Positions 7,736 to 15,637 of a DNA stretch of 33,766 nucleotides are shown here, piece by piece. A program made the translations under genes and the position numbers. The notes beneath the pieces are model-generated. The model made no database searches and had not been told where the DNA came from. It was given only the letters and a program-made list of their open reading frames with translations. Position 1 is the stretch's first letter. Each line of letters begins with the position of its first letter. The stretch is from Streptomyces sp. CBMA123 (GTDB lineage Bacteria > Actinomycetota > Actinomycetes > Streptomycetales > Streptomycetaceae), in the NCBI RefSeq assembly GCF_014596465.1, contig NZ_MECK01000627.1:1-33766 (forward strand), in the 5' to 3' direction.

Positions 7736-8643
7736 CGGGTCTCTCCAGCCAGGTACTCGACGCTGTCGGCGGTCAGGGACATGAACGCGGACTCCAGGGA
7801 CGACGTCCGGGTGGCGAGCTCGTGCAGCACCAGGCCTTCCCGCAGCGCGAGTTCACCGATCCGCTCGGCGGGCATCCCGGTGACGATGCCGAACTGCGGC
7901 TCCACCAGAGCGACTTCTGCTCCCTCGGCGCGCAAGGCATCGGCCAGCAGCGGGAGTTCCGGCGCCCGGACGGCCACGCTCGACTCCGCGTGTCGGGCCG
8001 AGAACTCGGTGAGGCTCTCGTCGGCGATCAGCCGGCCGCGGCCGATGACGATCAGCCGGTCGGCGGTGTGCTCCATCTCGGCCATCATGTGGCTGGAGAC
8101 GAAGACCGTGCGGCCCTCGTCCGCGAGCCGGCGGAACAGTCCGCGCACCCAGAGCACGCCCTCCGGGTCCAGCCCGTTCAGCGGCTCGTCGAAGAGCAGC
8201 ACGGGCGGGTCGCCGAGCAGCGCGCCGGCGATGCCCAGGCGCTGCTTCATGCCCAGCGAGTAGCCGCCGATCCGGCGCCCGGCGGCCTTGCCGAGGCCGA
8301 CCTCGGCGAGCACCTCGTCCACCCGCCCGAGCGGGATCCGGTTGCTGCGGGCCAGCGCCGACAGATGGGCCCGGGCGCTGCGCCCGCCGTGCACGTCGCT
8401 CGCGTCCAGCAGCGCGCCGACGTGCCGCAGGCCGCGCGGCCTGCCGGCGAAGGGCACGCCGTCGACGGCGACGGTGCCCTCGGTGGGGGTGTTGAGGCCC
8501 AGGATCATCCGCAGCGTGGTGGACTTGCCCGCGCCGTTGGGGCCCAGGAAGCCGGTGACGGTGCCCGGCTTGACGGTGAAGCTCAACTGGTCGACGGCCG
8601 TGGTGGCGCCGTACCGCTTGGTCAGTCGCTCGATCTCGATCAC
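7732..8643 (-). CDS. ABC transporter ATP-binding protein
   Basis: From the GTG at 8643 the 303-residue protein reads MIEIERLTKRYGATTAVDQL. It has Walker A GPNGAGKS, a signature region YSLGMKQRLGIAG, Walker B VLLFDEPLNGLD and the H-loop SSHMMAEM, followed by a C-terminal domain of about 90 residues typical of ABC-2 exporters of the CcmA/DrrA class. Longer in-frame translation upstream is glycine/proline-rich and unlike the family, so the GTG is preferred. No Shine-Dalgarno precedes it, suggesting leaderless translation. It energises the permease encoded next and is divergent from the sensor kinase gene by 134 nt. Confidence 0.92.
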   Translation of the reverse strand: MIEIERLTKRYGATTAVDQLSFTVKPGTVTGFLGPNGAGKSTTLRMILGLNTPTEGTVAVDGVPFAGRPRGLRHVGALLDASDVHGGRSARAHLSALARSNRIPLGRVDEVLAEVGLGKAAGRRIGGYSLGMKQRLGIAGALLGDPPVLLFDEPLNGLDPEGVLWVRGLFRRLADEGRTVFVSSHMMAEMEHTADRLIVIGRGRLIADESLTEFSARHAESSVAVRAPELPLLADALRAEGAEVALVEPQFGIVTGMPAERIGELALREGLVLHELATRTSSLESAFMSLTADSVEYLAGETR

Positions 8644-8765
8644 GGGGACAACACTGCCGGTGGGGGCCGCGGTCGGGCATCGGGCGGCGGGACACAATCG
8701 CAGGTCACCGCCCCCGCCCCCAGGACTACTCCCCCGGGCCAATGCGCCGCCGCCCCGCCCGCCGC

Positions 8766-8778
8766 TACCATCGCGTCA
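8766..8778 (+). promoter_or_regulatory. Candidate -10 box for a leaderless histidine-kinase transcript
   Basis: TACCAT at 8766-8771 fits a TAnnnT -10 element and is followed by 6 nt and then the kinase ATG at 8778. This places the likely transcription start on the A of the start codon. There is no Shine-Dalgarno. A -35 element is not evident. Confidence 0.45.
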
Positions 8779-10049
8779 TGATCACCGAACCCCGCCCGCC
8801 GCTGCTCCGGCGCCTGCCCGCGGGCGTGTGGGTGGCGGCGTTCTGGACGGCCATCGTGCTGTTCCGGTTCTTCACCCGGGTCGACGAACTCCGGCACCTC
8901 CTCGAGTACCAGGGCAACACCGAGGACATGCCCCTGGTGGTCACGGCCGTGGTCACCACCCTGGTGGCCTTCCTGTTGGTCCGGCTGCCGCTGGCGGCCG
9001 TCGCGGCGGGCCTGGCGGGCGGCGTCTTCGCGCTCGGGATGTGGACGCAACCGGCGACGGCGCCGGTGCAGTTCCTGATCGCCGAAGGGGTGGTCGCATA
9101 CTGCGCGGCCACCCGCTCCCGCCTGGTGTCGACGCTCGCGGCGGGGATGCCCCTGGCCGTGCTCGCCGGGCTGTTCCTCTGGGGAACCGTCAACGGCCAA
9201 CCCGTGAACCCGTACGCCTACCTGGGCCTCGCCGCGACCGTCCTGATCGCCTGGCTGATCGGCAACACCGTCCACCAGAGCCGCACCCACGCCGAGGCCC
9301 TGCGCGGCCGCGCCGCCGAGCAGGCCGTCACCGCCGAACGGCTGCGCATCGCCCGCGAGTTGCACGACATGGTGGCCCACAACATCGGCATCATCGCGAT
9401 CCAGGCGGGCATGGGCAGCCGGGTCATGGACACCCAGCCCGCCGAGACCCGCAACGCGCTGGACGCCATCGAGGCCACCAGCCGGGAGACCCTGGCCGGG
9501 CTGCGCCGGATGCTCGGCGCGCTGCGGCAGGGCGAGGGGGAGGCCGCGCCGCTCGAAGTCGCCCCCGGACTCGACGAGTTGGACCGGCTGGTGGAGCGGA
9601 CGGCGGGTGCCGGGGTGCGGGTCGCGCTCACCCGGCGCGGCGCGGCCCGTCCGGTGCCGGCCGAGGTGGACCTCGCCGCCTACCGGATCGTCCAGGAGGC
9701 GGTCACCAACGTGGTCAAGCACTCCGGCACCCGGGACTGCCACGTCACCGTCGAGTACGGCGCGGAACGGCTCGCCGTCACCGTCGTCGACCTGGGCGCG
9801 GGCACGGCCGCCCACACCCCCGGCACCGGCTACGGGCTGGCCGGCATGCGCGAGCGGGTCGCCCTGCTGCACGGTGAGTTCAGCGCCGGCCCGCGCCACG
9901 AGGGCGGCTTCCGGGTCGCCGCCCTGCTGCCGATCCCGGCCGCCCCCGCGGCACCCGCCGTACCCGCGGCACCCGCCGTACCCGCGGCACCCGCCGTACC
10001 CGCGGCACCCGCCGCATCCGAAACAGCCGCCCTGGAGGTGGGACCGTGA
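8778..10049 (+). CDS. Sensor histidine kinase (NarX/DesK type, HisKA_3)
   Basis: The 423-residue protein starts MITEPRPPLLRRLPAGVWVA. It has five or six hydrophobic segments in the first 165 residues, then the HisKA_3 dimerisation/phosphoacceptor motif RIARELHDMVAHN with His196. The HATPase domain includes AYRIVQEAVTNVVKHS (N-box) and GAGTAAHTPGTGYGLAGMRER (G-boxes, part of the stretch from about residue 340). The last 35 residues are an Ala/Pro/Val repeat encoded by an 18-bp tandem repeat. The stop overlaps the response-regulator GTG by 4 nt, so the two are co-translated. Divergence from the ABC genes suggests that it senses the exporter's substrate or cell-envelope stress. Confidence 0.93.
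   Translation: MITEPRPPLLRRLPAGVWVAAFWTAIVLFRFFTRVDELRHLLEYQGNTEDMPLVVTAVVTTLVAFLLVRLPLAAVAAGLAGGVFALGMWTQPATAPVQFLIAEGVVAYCAATRSRLVSTLAAGMPLAVLAGLFLWGTVNGQPVNPYAYLGLAATVLIAWLIGNTVHQSRTHAEALRGRAAEQAVTAERLRIARELHDMVAHNIGIIAIQAGMGSRVMDTQPAETRNALDAIEATSRETLAGLRRMLGALRQGEGEAAPLEVAPGLDELDRLVERTAGAGVRVALTRRGAARPVPAEVDLAAYRIVQEAVTNVVKHSGTRDCHVTVEYGAERLAVTVVDLGAGTAAHTPGTGYGLAGMRERVALLHGEFSAGPRHEGGFRVAALLPIPAAPAAPAVPAAPAVPAAPAVPAAPAASETAALEVGP
9943..10014 (+). repeat. 18-bp tandem repeat, four units
   Basis: TACCCGCGGCACCCGCCG occurs three times exactly (9961-10014), preceded by one unit with two mismatches (9943-9960). The unit is six codons long, so copy-number change alters the kinase C-terminus by six residues (Ala/Pro/Val) without a frameshift. 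Confidence 0.9.
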
Positions 10050-10702
10050 TCCGCGTCGTCCTGGTCGATGACCAGCCGCTCATCCGCACCGGCCTGCGGG
10101 TGCTCATCGCCGACGCCCCCGACCTGGAGGTGGTCGGCGAGGCCGGCAACGGCGCCGAGGCCGTCGAACTGGTCACCCGGCTGCGCCCGGACGTCGCCGT
10201 GATGGACATCCGGATGCCCGGCATGGACGGCATCGAGGCCACCCGCCGGATCCTCGCCGACCCGGAACTGCCCACCCAGGTCCTCGTCCTCACCACCTTC
10301 GACGACGACGACTACGTGTACGGCGCGCTGCGCGCCGGGGCGAGCGGCTTCCTGGTCAAGGACCTCGCCCTGGAGACCATCCTGGACGGCGTGCGGGTGG
10401 TCGCCGCCGGGGACGCCCTGCTCGCCCCCGCCATCACCCGCCGCCTGATCGGCGAGTTCGCCGCCCGCCCGGAGACGGCCGGCCGGCCCCGGACGTCCGC
10501 CGAGGGCGTCACCGAGCGCGAGCGCGAGGTGCTCACCCTGGTCGGCCGTGGCCTGTCCAACACCGAGATCGCCGAGGAACTCACCATCAGCGTGGCCACC
10601 GCCAAGGCGCACGTCGCCCGGCTGTTCACCAAGCTGGGCGCCCGCGACCGGGTCCACCTGGTCATCCACGCCTACGAGTTCGGCCTGGTCGCACCCTCGT
10701 AG
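10046..10702 (+). CDS. NarL/LuxR-family response regulator
   Basis: The 218-residue protein has a receiver domain (about 1-120) with acidic pocket residues Asp8/Asp9, phosphoacceptor Asp54 in VMDIRMPGMDG, the TTF switch Thr region and the conserved Lys in GFLVKDLALE. A LuxR-type helix-turn-helix (about 152-212) contains VTEREREVLTLVGRGLSNTE. A GGAGG Shine-Dalgarno inside the kinase 3' end precedes the GTG start. It is the cognate partner of the overlapping kinase and most likely controls the divergent ABC exporter. Confidence 0.95.
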   Translation: MIRVVLVDDQPLIRTGLRVLIADAPDLEVVGEAGNGAEAVELVTRLRPDVAVMDIRMPGMDGIEATRRILADPELPTQVLVLTTFDDDDYVYGALRAGASGFLVKDLALETILDGVRVVAAGDALLAPAITRRLIGEFAARPETAGRPRTSAEGVTEREREVLTLVGRGLSNTEIAEELTISVATAKAHVARLFTKLGARDRVHLVIHAYEFGLVAPS

Positions 10703-10722
10703 ACGGCTCCGGACAGCGCGAA

Positions 10723-10755
10723 GCGCCGGGGTGGGCACACAGCCCACCCCGGCGC
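10723..10755 (+). terminator. Strong terminator hairpin after the two-component system
   Basis: A perfect 14-bp stem pairs 10723-10736 (GCGCCGGGGTGGGC) with 10742-10755 around the loop ACACA, starting 20 nt after the response-regulator stop. It is followed by a pyrimidine-rich CTTCCCCC tract. It lies between converging genes and may work on both strands. Confidence 0.8.
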
Positions 10756-10871
10756 CTTCCCCCGCATCGGATCGTCAGGGCACGAGACCCCTCAGGCCCT
10801 TCGGATCCGCCGGGTCATCCGTTCCCGAGCTGCCCCACGCTGCCCGGGAACCGGTGCTCACGCGACGGTGC

Positions 10872-11981
10872 TCAGTGGACGATCGCGTGCGAGATCTGGC
10901 ACCCGCTGACCGCGTTCGACCAGGTGCCCTGCATGGCGAACGAGCCGGTCGCGAAGGCCACGTTCTGCGAGCCGCCGGTGCCGCCGACGCCCTTCCAGGC
11001 GCACTTGTCGGCGTTCTCGGCGCCGGAGGAGTCGGTCCAGCCGCCGGCCGGGAACTGGTCGGTGACGGTCTCCGAGTACTCGTGGCCGAACACCATGGTC
11101 ACGCCGTCGAGCAGGCCCGCGTTGCCGGTGTTGACGTAGTTCTGGCCGCAGGAGGAGCCCATGTCGGTCACGTACGGGTCGTTGGTGAACGCCAGGTCGC
11201 CGTACGGCGAGGTGGCCGCGCCGCCGGTCAGCGTGGTGTCGCCGTTCCAGTCGTGCCAGGCGCAGAAGTTGCCGGTCGAGGTGTTGAAGCCGTCCGGGTG
11301 GGTGCCGGTCGGCGAGAGCACCACGTACTGCACGTTGCGGTTGGACGCCGCGGTGGTGTTGCCGAAGTGCCCGGCGCCCTTGATGGCCTCGTTGGCGATC
11401 TGGTTGCCGGTGGCCTGGCCCGGGGCGGCGGCCGAGGGGTCCACCCAGACGCCGGCCAGCGCGCCGCCGGTCGGGTAGCCGACGTGCGCGGCGGTGGACG
11501 CGCAGGTGGTGGAGCCCTTGGCGACGCCCTCGCAGTACTGGGTCATGACGCCGGACCAGGTCTCGTTGTTGGTGCCGAGGCCCTTGAAGAGCTGCTGCGC
11601 CCGGACGGCCTCGCCCGACGGGTCACCGCTCAGGGTGGTGTAGCCGTTGGCGTCGGTGCCCTGGCTGCCCCACTGGGAGCCCCAGAAGATCAGGTAGACC
11701 CGCGGCGCGCCGGTGGTGACACCGACGCCGTTGACACCGCCGCCGAACTTCAGGTTCGACGTACGGGTCGCGGCCGCGGAGGCGGCGTTGGCGTGCTCGG
11801 CGCCCTCCTTGGTGGGGACGGCACCGTGCCGGTACGGGTGGCTGTTCCCGGCGAACTCGCTGCCCGGCTGGTCGGCCTGGGCGGCCGGAGCGGCGGCGAA
11901 TCCGGCGGCGGCCAGCGCCAGCGCGCTGAGCCCGGTCAGGGCCCGGACTCGTGCCCGGCGGGAGGTGGGGGACATGCCCAT
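10872..11981 (-). CDS. Secreted protein with HEYSE motif, putative metallopeptidase-like
   Basis: The 369-residue protein starts MGMSPTSRRARVRALTGLSA, a twin-basic signal peptide with a long Ala/Leu core and a likely cleavage after AQA near residue 36. A GAGGAA Shine-Dalgarno lies 8 nt before the ATG at 11981. The mature part contains PRVYLIFWGSQW, several cysteines likely to form disulfides, and near the C-terminus VFGHEYSETVTDQFPAGGW, with His300, Glu301 and Glu304. The HExxE arrangement followed by a T-D and a nearby Glu/Asp-rich loop resembles zinc-metallopeptidase-like secreted proteins, but the exact family and catalytic activity are not certain. It stands alone, and the convergent two-component system is separated by a terminator. 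Confidence 0.75.
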   Translation of the reverse strand: MGMSPTSRRARVRALTGLSALALAAAGFAAAPAAQADQPGSEFAGNSHPYRHGAVPTKEGAEHANAASAAATRTSNLKFGGGVNGVGVTTGAPRVYLIFWGSQWGSQGTDANGYTTLSGDPSGEAVRAQQLFKGLGTNNETWSGVMTQYCEGVAKGSTTCASTAAHVGYPTGGALAGVWVDPSAAAPGQATGNQIANEAIKGAGHFGNTTAASNRNVQYVVLSPTGTHPDGFNTSTGNFCAWHDWNGDTTLTGGAATSPYGDLAFTNDPYVTDMGSSCGQNYVNTGNAGLLDGVTMVFGHEYSETVTDQFPAGGWTDSSGAENADKCAWKGVGGTGGSQNVAFATGSFAMQGTWSNAVSGCQISHAIVH

Positions 11982-12401
11982 CGTGAGGGTTCCTCTCTCA
12001 TGCCGACCGCACACCGGTAGGGCGCGGCGACACCGTGGGGGGACAACTAGGGAGGAGCGACGACGGCGAACCGGGTGCCACCGACCGTTCGTCATGAACA
12101 GTCAGTGAAGCGGGGATGGGGGACCGGTTCACTGCCGACGGCCGGAAGCAAAGCACCGCCGCCGAAACCGGGTCAACGACGCCGAGAGTAAGACCAGCCC
12201 CAAGAGCGGCCCGGGAAAACGTATGGAAATTCAAAAACCCCCAGCAGACAGCCCGTTGATGCGCGTAGCGACGCGGAATCTCAACAGTTGAAGGGCCTGT
12301 CTACACCGTATTGCCCTCCCCACGACCTGCACCGATCACCCACCCCGGCCCCCTTCCGCCGCCCCGGTCGGTGCCCTACGGTGTGCTGACCCGGCGCCGG
12401 C
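11982..12401. other. 420-nt intergenic region
   Basis: This gap holds the upstream region of the secreted-protein gene (Shine-Dalgarno only; no convincing promoter hexamers) and the structured terminator of the lipoprotein gene (12233-12302). A short minus-strand frame of 78 codons within 11998-12234 has no Shine-Dalgarno and no recognisable protein character and is not counted as a gene. Confidence 0.5.
12233..12302 (-). terminator. Branched terminator downstream of the lipoprotein gene
   Basis: Outer arms AGACAGCCC (12246-12254) and GGGCCTGTCT (12293-12302, one bulge) enclose CGCGT-AGCG-ACGCG and two alternative pairings of TCAAC (12281-12285) with GTTGA on either side. On the minus strand the outer stem is followed by GGGGGTTTTTG, a genuine U-run. 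This supports termination of the lipoprotein transcript about 100-165 nt after its stop. Confidence 0.6.
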
Positions 12402-13013
12402 TCACGCCTCCGGGCCCTCGACCTCGGAGATCCGCATGATCCGCCCGTGGGAGTCCAGCACCACGTCGTAGGCGTTGCCGTCGCAGCCGTACGGGTCGGC
12501 CGGGTCGCGTTCGGCCAGGCAGTCGTTGAGGTGGGTGACCAGTTCGTCGAGCTGGACGGGCTTCGCGGGCTCCTGGCGCGGGCGGTCGACCAGGGTGGCG
12601 GCGACGCCGGCGGCGGCGAAGGCGTAGTGGACGGGGGAGCCGGTGGCCTCGTAGTGCGGCGGGGTGCAGGCGTAGCGGGCGGGCTGGGCGGTGAGTTCGG
12701 CGGGGCCGGCGGCGACCACGATCAGCACCTGGTGGCCGGGGGCCGGCTCCGGGGCGGCGCACACCGGGTCGGTGGCGTCGGGCGCGGCGGGGGCGTCGGG
12801 AGCGGCGATGGTGCCGGCGGTGGGGTAGGTCCCGTCGTCGGCGAGGTCATCGTCGTCGAGCAGCGGGTCGTCCACGCCCTCATCGGCGAGGGCCGCGGCC
12901 GAGGAGGCGGCCGCGACCGTCGGCCGGGAGTCGGCGGGCGTGCAGCCGGTGAGGCCGACGAGGGCGGTGCCGGTCAAGGCGGCGGCGGCGAGGAGGATGC
13001 GGGGCACGGCCAT
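12402..13013 (-). CDS. Small lipoprotein of unknown function
   Basis: The 203-residue protein begins MAVPRILLAAAALTGTALVG and has the lipobox LTGC, with lipidated Cys24. A low-complexity acidic/Ala-rich linker follows (about 30-75, with runs of Asp such as LLDDDDLADDG). A folded domain (about 80-203) contains four cysteines and ends in DVVLDSHGRIMRISEVEG. GGGGAG lies 9 nt before the ATG. It is predicted to be anchored outside the membrane. The family is not recognised. It is separated from csnK upstream by a strong terminator, so it is not part of the csn operon. Confidence 0.75.
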   Translation of the reverse strand: MAVPRILLAAAALTGTALVGLTGCTPADSRPTVAAASSAAALADEGVDDPLLDDDDLADDGTYPTAGTIAAPDAPAAPDATDPVCAAPEPAPGHQVLIVVAAGPAELTAQPARYACTPPHYEATGSPVHYAFAAAGVAATLVDRPRQEPAKPVQLDELVTHLNDCLAERDPADPYGCDGNAYDVVLDSHGRIMRISEVEGPEA

Positions 13014-13142
13014 GGCACAAGTCTCCCCGGGCGTCGGTGGTGGTCGGCACCCGGGTACACGAGCGGCGCGCGCCGGACGGTTCCCGCCCCGGTACGAAGG
13101 TTGCCGCCCCCGCCGGACGGCTCCCACCCTCGCACGAATGTT

Positions 13143-13180
13143 CCCGCCCCCGCCGGATGTGCGGATCCGGCGGGGGCGGG
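13143..13180. terminator. Perfect 16-bp hairpin ending the csn operon
   Basis: CCCGCCCCCGCCGGAT (13143-13158) pairs perfectly with 13165-13180 around a 6-nt loop. It lies 40 nt beyond the csnK stop on the minus strand, before the lipoprotein gene. Partial copies of the left arm (GCCCCCGCCGGACGG-like) occur in the preceding 100 nt. Confidence 0.75.
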
Positions 13181-13219
13181 AGGTCTCCGAGGGACGGGAG
13201 GTCCCCAAGGGGGCGGGCG

Positions 13220-14239
13220 TCAGACCGCGACCGGCCGCTGCGCCTCGTACGTCTCGCGCACCCGGGCCTGCGCCGTCCCGCCCGCGCCCAGGTGGTCGAG
13301 CCCGAGCAGGGCCGCGCCCAGCACCGGCGGCGCGACGACCACCCGGGGCTCGGCCAGCGGCGCGGCCCGCGCCAGCCGGGCCGTCACGTTGTCGAGCAGC
13401 AGCGGCTGCCGAGAGGCGAGCACCCCACCGCCGAGCACCACCGGGGTCGGGGCGTCCAGCAGGTCCAGCCGGCCGAGGGCGACCGCGGCCAGCCGGACGA
13501 TCTCGTCGGCCTGCCGGTCGATCAGCTCCAGGGCGACGGCGTCCCCCTCGGCCGCGACCGCGAACAGCACCCGGACGATCTCGTGCAGCCGGGTGCCCGG
13601 CAGGTGCCCGAGGTGGACGGCCTCGGCGACGGCGCCGGCGCTGGGCAGGCCGAAGTGTTCGGCGATGGCGCGGGCCAGACCGGTCGGCCCGCCCCGCCCG
13701 TCCTCCGCGCGCACCGCGTGCCACATGCTGTTGATGGCGAGTCCGGAGCCGCCGCCCCAGTCGCCGGTGAGTTCGCCGAGGGCGGGGAAGCGGGCGGTGC
13801 GCCCGTCCGGCAGCAGTCCGACGCAGTTGATCCCGGCGCCGCAGACCACCGCGACCCCGCGCGGGCCGTCGGTGCCGGCCCGCAGCAGGCCGAAGGTGTC
13901 GTTGACGACGGTGTTGCTGAGGCCCCACGGGTGCGATTCGAGGGCGGTGCGCAGCGCCTCCTCCTCGACCGGCAGGTCGGCGTTGGCCAGGCAGGCGCTG
14001 ACGTGGCTGGTGAGCACGCCGCGGAAGGCGGGGAGGCCGGCCGCCGCCGCGGCTTCCTCGACCAGCGGGGCGAGGCCGGCCACGGCCGCGGCGCCGCCGA
14101 TCTTCTGGGGGGCGAAGCCGCCGCCGCGGGCGGTGCCGCGGACGGTGCCGTCGGCGCCGATCAGGGCGACGTCGGTCTTGGAGTTGCCCGCGTCGATGGC
14201 GAGGACGCCGGGCAGGAGTGGTTCGGGCTGGTGGGTCAT
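13220..14239 (-). CDS. csnK: Sugar kinase, BadF/BadG/BcrA/BcrD ATPase fold (CsnK)
   Basis: The 339-residue protein has the N-terminal ASKHA phosphate-1 loop AIDAGNSKTD (Asp16), the central GAGINCVG and GDWGGGSGLA segments, and the C-terminal adenosine loop VVLGGGVLASRQ. These are typical of N-acetylglucosamine/glucosamine kinases of this family. The start at 14239 is set by GGGGACC just upstream and by the phosphate loop beginning 13 codons later. It is the last gene after ABC importer and GH4 genes, matching csnK of the S. coelicolor csnR-K chitosan-oligosaccharide operon. It should phosphorylate imported glucosamine or its oligomers. A 99-nt gap with a hairpin separates it from csnH. Confidence 0.85.
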   Translation of the reverse strand: MTHQPEPLLPGVLAIDAGNSKTDVALIGADGTVRGTARGGGFAPQKIGGAAAVAGLAPLVEEAAAAAGLPAFRGVLTSHVSACLANADLPVEEEALRTALESHPWGLSNTVVNDTFGLLRAGTDGPRGVAVVCGAGINCVGLLPDGRTARFPALGELTGDWGGGSGLAINSMWHAVRAEDGRGGPTGLARAIAEHFGLPSAGAVAEAVHLGHLPGTRLHEIVRVLFAVAAEGDAVALELIDRQADEIVRLAAVALGRLDLLDAPTPVVLGGGVLASRQPLLLDNVTARLARAAPLAEPRVVVAPPVLGAALLGLDHLGAGGTAQARVRETYEAQRPVAV

Positions 14240-14305
14240 CAGGTCCCCGCGGCTCGTACGTGGCCCGGCCGCAAACCCCGGCCGGGGGTGGTCCGTCTCC
14301 TCACG

Positions 14306-14330
14306 GCCGGGCCCTCCCGGAGGGCCCGGC
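14306..14330. terminator. Hairpin between csnH and csnK
   Basis: GCCGGGCCCTC (14306-14316) pairs perfectly with 14320-14330 around CCG. It lies 9 nt after the csnH stop on the minus strand. With csnK downstream in the same direction it may act as a partial terminator or as a 3'-end stabiliser that lowers csnK expression. Confidence 0.6.
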
Positions 14331-14338
14331 AAGGGCGG

Positions 14339-15637
14339 TCAGGCCCAGGCGAGGTGCTCGCGGTTGTGGGCGAGCAGCCGGTCCGTGAGCCGGTCGGCGA
14401 GTTCGATCTGGCCGACCAGCGGGTGGGCGAGCAGGGCGTCGAAGACCCGGTCGCGTCCGCCGCGCAGGGCGGCGTCGAGGGCGAGGTGCTCGTACGAGGT
14501 GACGGCGGCGATGAGCCCGGCGTACAGCGGCTCGACCGGCCGCTGCGGCAGCGGCCGTACGCCCCGGGCGTCGACCTCGGCCGGGACCTCGACGACGGCG
14601 TCGTCCGGCAGGAACGGCAGCACCCCGTCGTTGCGGGTGTTGACCACCTGGACGGTCGTCCCGCCGTCGGTCCCGAGCAGGGAGGCGATCAGCTGGACGG
14701 CGGCCTCCGAGTAGAAGGCCCCGCCGCGCCGGCCGAGCAGTTCGGGCTTGGTGTCCAGGGCCGGGTCGGCGTACAGCTCCAGCAGCTGCCGCTCGATCTC
14801 GGCGACCTGCGCGGCCCGGGAGCCCTGCGCCTTGAGCTCCTCGACGACCGCGTCGTGCTGGTAGAAGTACCGCAGGTAGTAGGAGGGCACCACGCCGAGC
14901 CGCCGCACGAAGGCCTGCGGCAGGTGGAGGTCCTCGGCGATCTCCTTGCCGTGCGAAGCGAGCAGCTCCGGGAGCACCTCCCGCCCGGTGGCGGCGCCGG
15001 GGGCGTCCAGCAGGGTCACCCCGCGCTCCCAGGTGAGGTGGTTGAGCCCGACGTGGTCCAGCCGGACCAGCTCCGGGGCCACTCCCAGGTGGGCGGCGAA
15101 CTTGCGCTGGAAGCCGATGGCGACGTTGCACAGCCCGACGGCCTTGTGCCCGGCGCTCTGCAGGGCCCGGGTGACGATGCCGACCGGGTTGGTGAAGTCG
15201 ACGATCCAGGCGTCCGGGTTGGTCCGCCGGACCTGCTCGGCGATGTCCAGCACCACCGGGACGGTGCGCAGCGCCTTGGCGAGCCCGCCCGCGCCGGTGG
15301 TCTCCTGGCCGACGCAGCCGCACTCCAGCGGCCAGGTCTCGTCCCGGTTGCGTGCGGCCTGGCCGCCGACCCGCAGCTGGAGCAGCACGGCGTCGGCGTC
15401 GGCGACACCCGCCACCAGGTCGGTGGTGACGGTGACCGCCGCCGGGTGCCCCTGCTTGGCGAAGATCCGCCGGGCGAGGCCGCCGATCAGCTCCAGCCGC
15501 TCGGCGGCCGGGTCGATCAGTACCAGTTCGCCGATCGGCAGGCTGTCGCGCAGCCGGGCGAAGCCGTCGATGAGTTCGGGGGTGTAGGTCGAACCACCGC
15601 CGACGATGGCCAGCTTGAGGCTGGGAACAGTGGACAT
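14339..15637 (-). CDS. csnH: Glycoside hydrolase family 4 enzyme, 6-phospho-beta-glucosidase type (CsnH)
   Basis: The 432-residue cytoplasmic enzyme opens with an NAD-binding Rossmann motif, LAIVGGGSTYTPELIDGFA. Family 4 features follow: DFTNPVGIVT, the metal-ligand cysteine in GLCNVAIGFQ, and the metal-ligand histidine in LDHVGLNHLTW. GH4 enzymes cleave glycosides by an NAD/Mn-dependent oxidation-elimination route. In the csn operon this enzyme is expected to act on imported, possibly phosphorylated, glucosamine oligosaccharides. Its ATG overlaps the csnG stop (TGATG), so translation is coupled, and the Shine-Dalgarno AAGGG lies inside csnG. Confidence 0.9.
   Translation of the reverse strand: MSTVPSLKLAIVGGGSTYTPELIDGFARLRDSLPIGELVLIDPAAERLELIGGLARRIFAKQGHPAAVTVTTDLVAGVADADAVLLQLRVGGQAARNRDETWPLECGCVGQETTGAGGLAKALRTVPVVLDIAEQVRRTNPDAWIVDFTNPVGIVTRALQSAGHKAVGLCNVAIGFQRKFAAHLGVAPELVRLDHVGLNHLTWERGVTLLDAPGAATGREVLPELLASHGKEIAEDLHLPQAFVRRLGVVPSYYLRYFYQHDAVVEELKAQGSRAAQVAEIERQLLELYADPALDTKPELLGRRGGAFYSEAAVQLIASLLGTDGGTTVQVVNTRNDGVLPFLPDDAVVEVPAEVDARGVRPLPQRPVEPLYAGLIAAVTSYEHLALDAALRGGRDRVFDALLAHPLVGQIELADRLTDRLLAHNREHLAWA

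Noticed and set aside
11998..12234. 78-codon minus-strand frame upstream of the secreted protein
   Set aside because: No Shine-Dalgarno, no recognisable protein character; overlaps the secreted protein's upstream region.
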